From: an uncultured Prevotellaceae bacterium
GTDB taxonomy: Bacteria; Bacteroidota; Bacteroidia; Bacteroidales; Bacteroidaceae
Assembly: GCA_902786665.1 (NCBI GenBank)
Contig: CADADN010000042.1
Location: 1 to 63,928, forward strand
Length of the DNA stretch: 63,928 nucleotides
Direction of reading: 5' to 3'
Shown here: piece by piece, positions 59,433 through 63,928 of the stretch
Layout of the letters: the number at the start of each line of letters is the position of its first letter
Position numbering within the stretch: position 1 is the first letter of the stretch
The notes under the pieces: model-generated
The model's database searches: none
The model's input: only the letters and a program-made list of their open reading frames with translations
Told to the model about the DNA's origin: nothing
Made by a program: the position numbers and the translations under genes

Positions 59433-62425
59433 AACCCATCGAACCAACCCCTTCCGCCATGCAAGAACCCCGCCAAGCCCTCACCACGCCCTTCCTCGAG
59501 CATGTGGCACGCCACCTCTATGACAAATACGGCAACGACCTCTCTCAAGTCACCATCGTCTTCCCCAACAAACGTGCCTCGCTCTTCCTCAAGGAACATC
59601 TCTCACGATTGACCGACCAACCGTTGTGGTGCCCATCCATCACCACCATCAGCGACCTCTTCCGCGAGCACTCCCGACTCATCGTGGCCGACGACATCAA
59701 ACTCATCTTCGAACTTTGGAAAAGCTTCGTCTCGTGTTCGGGAGGCGACGACAGCCTCGACAAGTTCTATGCCTGGGGGAAGGTGCTGCTCTCCGACTTC
59801 GACGACATCGACAAGAGCATGGCCAACGCACAAGGCTTGTTTGCCAACCTCAGCGACCTGCATTCCTATGACACCGCCGAATACCTCACCCCGCACCAAG
59901 TGGAAGTGCTCAAGCATTTCTTCCAAGACTTCAGTGAAGACCATACGAGCTTGTTGAAAAAGAGATTCCTCCAGTTGTGGAGCCGTTTCAGCGACATCTA
60001 CACCGACTTCCACCAACGGCTGGCCCGACAAGGCCTGACCTATGAGGGAGCTCTCTACCGCGAAGTGGTGGACGACGAGGAAGCTGACTTCGGCGGCAAC
60101 ACCTACGCCTTCGTGGGCTTCAACGCCTTGCAAGAAGTGGAGCGGCGACTCTTCAAGCGCCTTCGCCAAGAGGGGAAGGCCATCTTCTACTGGGACTTCG
60201 ACCATTACTACTTGCCCGCGAAGCCTGCAAAGCATCCTCACGAAGCAGGAGAACTGCTGAAAAAATTCATCAACGAATTCCCCAACGAATTCGACAACGA
60301 CTCCGACATCTACGACCATTTCTCGGAAAAGAAAGACATCACCTTCATCGGTGCCCCCACCGACAGCATACAGGGACGCTATGTGAGCCAATGGCTCGGC
60401 GACGAACGGCGCGTGAGAGCCGGCAACCGTAGCGCAGTCGTGCTGTGCAACGAGGGTTTGCTGCCCACCGTCCTGCATTCCATCCCGGAAAGCGTGTCGG
60501 ACATCAACATCACCACGGGCTTCCCTCTCATGCAGACGGCGGCCGCATCATTGGTGAAACTGCTCGCCGAACTGGCCTTCCAAGGCCGCTCGGGCAGGAA
60601 CAAGTATCGTCAGAAATTCGTTCTCGCCGTCCTCAGGCATCCCTACGCCACCTACATCACCCCCGACGCAGCAGCATTGTGCACGAAACTCGTCACCAGC
60701 CACATCTATTACCCCACTCGCGAGGAGTTGCTCACCGACGAAGGCACAAGGTTGCTCTTCCGCGACATCGGTGTCTCACAAGCCAAAGACAGGGAATACA
60801 ATGTCAACAGGGAGGTGAACCAATGGATGCTCGACATCCTGCGCAGCGTGGCGATGTCGGCACGGCAGAACGAGGACGAGGAACCCCTCACCCATGAGTC
60901 GCTCTTCAGGGCATACACCCTGCTCAACCGACTTCAAAACCTCTTCGAGAAAGACGACTTGAAAATAGACCCCGTCACCTACCAACGCCTCATTCAGGAA
61001 GTGGTGTCCACCACCACCATACCTTTCCACGGCGAACCGGCGATAGGACTACAGGTGATGGGCGTGCTCGAAACCCGCAACCTCGACTTCGACCACCTCC
61101 TCGTGCTCTCCTGCAACGAAGGCAACATGCCGCAGGGCATCGACTCACCGTCGTTCATCCCGCAAAGTCTGCGCAAGGCTTTCGGACTCACCACGATGGA
61201 CACGAAAGCCGGCATCTATGCCTACTATTTCTACCGCTTGCTGCAACGCGCCACCGACATCACCATCATGTATGGCAACACCCCCGACGAAAAGCACACC
61301 GGCGAGAAAAGCCGTTTCATGCTACAACTCATAGTGGAAAGTCCGCACCACATCACACGACAGGCTCTCACCACCACTCAAAAGCCCACCATCACCGAGC
61401 GCTACAGCATAGAGAAGAGCAAAGAGGTGATGCAACACCTCAACGGCATATCCACCCTCTCGCCCACCGCCATCAACAACTTCATACGTTGCCAGCTGCA
61501 ATATTTCTACAAATATGTGGCCGGCATCCGCGAACCGGAAGATGAGACCGAAGACATCGACAACCGCACGTTTGGAAGCATCTTCCACGACGCCATCCAA
61601 TTCATCTACGACGAGGTCAGCGGCATCGACCGAAGCACAATCGACGAAAAGCACCCCTTCGCAAAACCCGGCGTGGTGATACATCCCCAGCAGATAGGAA
61701 GCGTGCTGAAAGACCCTGCCATGATAGACCGCAACCTGAACAAGGCCTTCATGAAAAATCTTTTCAAGACGGAAGACCAGACCAACATCCCGGAATACAA
61801 CGGCCTGCAACTCATCAACCGCAAGGTACTCACCCACTATCTGAAACAATTGTTGACCATCGACCAGAAGTTGGCTCCCTTCACCATCCGAGGGCATGAG
61901 GGCGACATCTTCTCCACCATCAAGGTGACCACAAGCGAAGGCATCAGGAAAGTGAGGATAGGCGGGCGCATCGACCGTTTGGACGAAGTGGACGACGCCG
62001 ATGGCCGGCGCATCCGCGTGGTGGACTACAAAACCGGCAGCAAAGACATCGGAACGCCGCTCAAAGGGGTGGACGAAGTATTCGCTCATGAAAAAATCAA
62101 GTCACACAGCGACTACTACCTGCAAGCCATGTTATATGCCATGCTCGTGAGTCGCGACAAGGAAGTGAACCCGAATGGCTTGCCTGTCAGTCCCGCCCTG
62201 CTCTTCATCCAGCGTTCCGGCAAGAAAGACTACGACCCCGTCTTGAAATTCGGAAAGGATAAAATCCTCGACATCCGACCCCATATCGACGATTTCGAGA
62301 AAAAATTGGCTGAAGTGGTGTCACACATCCTGGAACCCAACGAACCTTTCCAACCCACCGACGACAAAGCCACCTGCCTCAACTGCCCATACAAAGCCAT
62401 CTGCGGAAGGAGAAGGCAAGTTTAG
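59429..62425 (+). CDS. PD-(D/E)XK nuclease (AddB-like), partner of the helicase
   Basis: 998 residues. The N-terminal inactive-helicase region begins VTIVFPNKRASLFLKEHLS. The nuclease domain is C-terminal: NRTFGSIFHDAIQFIYDE, GGRIDRLDEVDD and RIRVVDYKTGSKD. Four cysteines placed as in AddB (one in NNFIRCQLQYFYKY, three in CLNCPYKAIC) suggest an Fe-S cluster stapling the nuclease. It is translationally coupled to the AddA-like gene. Confidence 0.9.
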   Translation: MKPIEPTPSAMQEPRQALTTPFLEHVARHLYDKYGNDLSQVTIVFPNKRASLFLKEHLSRLTDQPLWCPSITTISDLFREHSRLIVADDIKLIFELWKSFVSCSGGDDSLDKFYAWGKVLLSDFDDIDKSMANAQGLFANLSDLHSYDTAEYLTPHQVEVLKHFFQDFSEDHTSLLKKRFLQLWSRFSDIYTDFHQRLARQGLTYEGALYREVVDDEEADFGGNTYAFVGFNALQEVERRLFKRLRQEGKAIFYWDFDHYYLPAKPAKHPHEAGELLKKFINEFPNEFDNDSDIYDHFSEKKDITFIGAPTDSIQGRYVSQWLGDERRVRAGNRSAVVLCNEGLLPTVLHSIPESVSDINITTGFPLMQTAAASLVKLLAELAFQGRSGRNKYRQKFVLAVLRHPYATYITPDAAALCTKLVTSHIYYPTREELLTDEGTRLLFRDIGVSQAKDREYNVNREVNQWMLDILRSVAMSARQNEDEEPLTHESLFRAYTLLNRLQNLFEKDDLKIDPVTYQRLIQEVVSTTTIPFHGEPAIGLQVMGVLETRNLDFDHLLVLSCNEGNMPQGIDSPSFIPQSLRKAFGLTTMDTKAGIYAYYFYRLLQRATDITIMYGNTPDEKHTGEKSRFMLQLIVESPHHITRQALTTTQKPTITERYSIEKSKEVMQHLNGISTLSPTAINNFIRCQLQYFYKYVAGIREPEDETEDIDNRTFGSIFHDAIQFIYDEVSGIDRSTIDEKHPFAKPGVVIHPQQIGSVLKDPAMIDRNLNKAFMKNLFKTEDQTNIPEYNGLQLINRKVLTHYLKQLLTIDQKLAPFTIRGHEGDIFSTIKVTTSEGIRKVRIGGRIDRLDEVDDADGRRIRVVDYKTGSKDIGTPLKGVDEVFAHEKIKSHSDYYLQAMLYAMLVSRDKEVNPNGLPVSPALLFIQRSGKKDYDPVLKFGKDKILDIRPHIDDFEKKLAEVVSHILEPNEPFQPTDDKATCLNCPYKAICGRRRQV

Positions 62426-62434
62426 GCGGGTGTG

Positions 62435-62462
62435 CAAAAAAAGGGCTCCACATGGAGCCCCC
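62435..62462 (-). terminator. Terminator of galE
   Basis: GGGCTCC (62443-62449) pairs with GGAGCCC (62454-62460), loop ACAT, then seven T residues on the minus strand; 29 bases after the galE stop, in the convergent gap with the AddB-like gene. Confidence 0.88.
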
Positions 62463-62491
62463 TGTTGAAGATTCAAGCTATGGAAACCGCA

Positions 62492-63529
62492 TCACATGAT
62501 GCCGTCTTCCCGGAGTTTCAGTTGCCATTTCCAGGCTGAGGCGAGCACATCCTCAAGAGGTGTGTCGGCCTTCCAGCCAAGCACCTTGTTGGCCTTGTCC
62601 ACATTGCCCCAAACCTTCTCGATGTCGCCCTCCCTGCGGGGAGCGAAGGTCCAGTTGAGTTTCACACCGGTGGCCTTCTCGAAGCCCTGCACCACTTCCA
62701 AGGTGCTGAGGCCCCTGCCCGTACCGATGTTGAACACCTCCACGGGGTCGGTGTCCTGCTCCAGCACTCGTGTCATGGCTGCCACATGGGCCTTGGCCAG
62801 GTCCACCACATAGATGTAATCGCGGATGCACGTTCCGTCGGGAGTGTTGTAGTCGTTGCCGAACACCTTGAGTTGCTCCCTCACGCCGATGGCCGTCTGT
62901 GTGACAAAGGGGATGAGGTTCATGGGCACGCCCAAGGGCAGTTCGCCAATCAATGCCGACGGGTGTGCTCCGATGGGATTGAAATAGCGGAGGATGACCG
63001 ACTTGATGTTGGCACCGCTATGGATGTAGTCCTGTATGATTTCCTCATTGATCTGCTTGGTGTTGCCGTAAGGACTGAGTGCCTTCTGGATGGGGGCCTC
63101 TTCAGTCACCGGGAGGTTTTCTGCCGACGGCTGTCCGTAGACGGTGCAACTCGAGGAGAAGATGATGCCCTTCACCCCGAACTCCGGCATCAGTTCCAGC
63201 AGGTTGACGAGACTGTTGATGTTGTTCCTGTAATAAAGCAGTGGTTTCTCCACGCTCTCACCCACCGCCTTGCTGGCAGCGAAATGGATGATGCCGCTGA
63301 TGCCGGGATATTTGGCGAACACCGCCTTCAGTGCATCGATGTCACAGCAGTCCACCTGCTCGAAAGCCGGGCGTATGCCAGTGATTTTCTCTATGCCATC
63401 CACTACTTCGATTTTGGAGTTGGAAAGGTTGTCCACGATGACGACATCGTAGCCAGCCTCTTGCAGTTCTACGGTGGTGTGGGAACCGATGAAGCCCGTG
63501 CCACCCGTAACAAGGATTTTCTTTTTCAT
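62492..63529 (-). CDS. galE: UDP-glucose 4-epimerase
   Basis: 345 residues; interconverts UDP-glucose and UDP-galactose with bound NAD. The Rossmann motif VTGGTGFIGSHTTVELQEAG, the catalytic SSSCTVYGQP and YGNTK (Tyr-x3-Lys), and the family segment RYFNPIGAHPSALIGE are visible. A repeat array separates it from the gene upstream; no promoter consensus was found, so read-through from upstream is possible. Confidence 0.96.
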   Translation of the reverse strand: MKKKILVTGGTGFIGSHTTVELQEAGYDVVIVDNLSNSKIEVVDGIEKITGIRPAFEQVDCCDIDALKAVFAKYPGISGIIHFAASKAVGESVEKPLLYYRNNINSLVNLLELMPEFGVKGIIFSSSCTVYGQPSAENLPVTEEAPIQKALSPYGNTKQINEEIIQDYIHSGANIKSVILRYFNPIGAHPSALIGELPLGVPMNLIPFVTQTAIGVREQLKVFGNDYNTPDGTCIRDYIYVVDLAKAHVAAMTRVLEQDTDPVEVFNIGTGRGLSTLEVVQGFEKATGVKLNWTFAPRREGDIEKVWGNVDKANKVLGWKADTPLEDVLASAWKWQLKLREDGIM

Positions 63530-63556
63530 TTTTTTATTTAGGTATTTCTTTTTTAT

Positions 63557-63722
63557 GGAGTTAAAGAGGAGTTAAAGGGGAGTTAAAGAGGAGTTAAAGG
63601 GACGTATGTTCTTTTTGAAGGAGTTAAAGGGACATTTGTTCTTTTTTATGGAGTTAAAGGGGAGTTAAAGGGACATTTGTTCATTTTCATAGGGAGTTAA
63701 AGGGACATTTGTTCACTTTCTG
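63557..63722 (+). repeat. GGAGTTAAAGA repeat array, site E, overlapping a gene end
   Basis: Tandem GGAGTTAAAGA units followed by four GGGAC(G/A)T(A/T)TGTTC units. The last unit extends past 63697, so it encodes the final residues and the stop codon of the neighbouring gene. Confidence 0.8.
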
Positions 63723-63928
63723 AGGAACCTATTTCTTCTGCCACGGCGATGTCCATGCCGCGCCAAAGGATGACGAGGCGGTGAAGCCGGGTGTGGCCGA
63801 TGGTGCGCTCCACCCCGACGCTCTCGGCATAGCGTGTGATCTGGTCGATGGCCTTCTCTCGGGCTGCCGCCACCTCGGCGTCGGAGGCTTTCGAGGGGAG
63901 GTATTTCAACTCCAACACATAACTGTGC
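63697..63928 (-). CDS. AAA-ATPase-like/PD-(D/E)XK protein, C-terminal fragment at the window edge
   Basis: Only the last 76 codons are inside the window; the frame is open to the right edge (HSYVLELKYLPSKASDAEVA). VLELK is the PD-(D/E)XK core of the same family as the 22425-24011 gene, and HRLVILWRGMDIAVAEEI is the usual C-terminal strand-helix. The final residues (ESEQMSL) and the TAA are contributed by the GGAGTTAAAGA repeat. The N-terminal ATPase domain must lie outside. Confidence 0.85.
   Translation of the reverse strand, partial: HSYVLELKYLPSKASDAEVAAAREKAIDQITRYAESVGVERTIGHTRLHRLVILWRGMDIAVAEEIGSSESEQMSL

Noticed and set aside
56064-62425. RecBCD or a defence helicase-nuclease system
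   Set aside because: Two large coupled genes with AddA-like and AddB-like motif order and an Fe-S cysteine pattern fit ordinary AddAB recombination repair.

Overview
The window looks like a chromosomal segment of a Bacteroidales bacterium, most likely Prevotellaceae. Pointers are two SusC/SusD outer-membrane pairs, an RprX/RprY-like two-component system, a bd oxidase with a DUF4492 partner, a GH92 mannosidase, AAA/PD-(D/E)XK genes typical of this order, and many copies of the Bacteroidetes promoter TTTG-N19/20-TAnnTTTG. No tRNA, rRNA body or CRISPR array was recognised. The left edge looks like the leader of an rRNA operon that runs out of the window.

Layout. (1) 1-5.9 kb: DUF4492-cydA-cydB-cyclophilin (respiration and folding), then an exported heavy-metal-domain protein coupled to an Mrp-type Fe-S ATPase. 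(2) 6-30 kb: accessory region. Two SusC/SusD pairs are surrounded by three copies of a two-gene module: a lipoprotein with one CxxCH c-heme motif and a WD40-like propeller, plus a DUF6057-type polytopic membrane protein. Module 1 is split by a GxxExxY gene flanked by imperfect inverted repeats and its DUF6057 gene is C-terminally truncated. Module 2 carries extragenic-type repeats in frame inside the DUF6057 gene. Module 3 is preceded by an AAA/PD-(D/E)XK gene that overlaps its start codon. (3) 30-45 kb: housekeeping genes trmB, ilvE, a candidate 26-residue protein gene with its own promoter and terminator, rpsF-rpsR-rplI, rprX-rprY, a nucleotidyltransferase, and the SPOR-ruvX-def-TPR-thrS run. 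(4) 44.5-56 kb: a YtxH/holin-like envelope-stress cluster and secreted enzymes (C45 amidase with dockerin-like tail, SGNH hydrolase, histidine phosphatase, GH92, a large secreted protein). (5) 56-64 kb: an AddAB-like helicase-nuclease pair, galE, and the 3' end of a second AAA/PD-(D/E)XK gene.

The intergenic DNA is rich in short interspersed repeats. The most distinctive has an 11-bp period (GGAGTTAAAGA) and occurs at five sites, each just 3' of a minus-strand gene and always in the same polarity. Others are a GATTGAA-type AT repeat, an AAGCGGCAGAGCCGAGCGG element, a CCCATAAAA tandem, a promoter-bearing CTTCGGCTTGCACTA element, and large REP-like hairpins.

The most promising candidate for an undescribed system is the CxxCH-propeller/DUF6057 pair in three copies next to SusCD transporters: a predicted envelope haem or redox module whose function I cannot name. 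Domain assignments were made by eye from the translated sequence; no searches were run.
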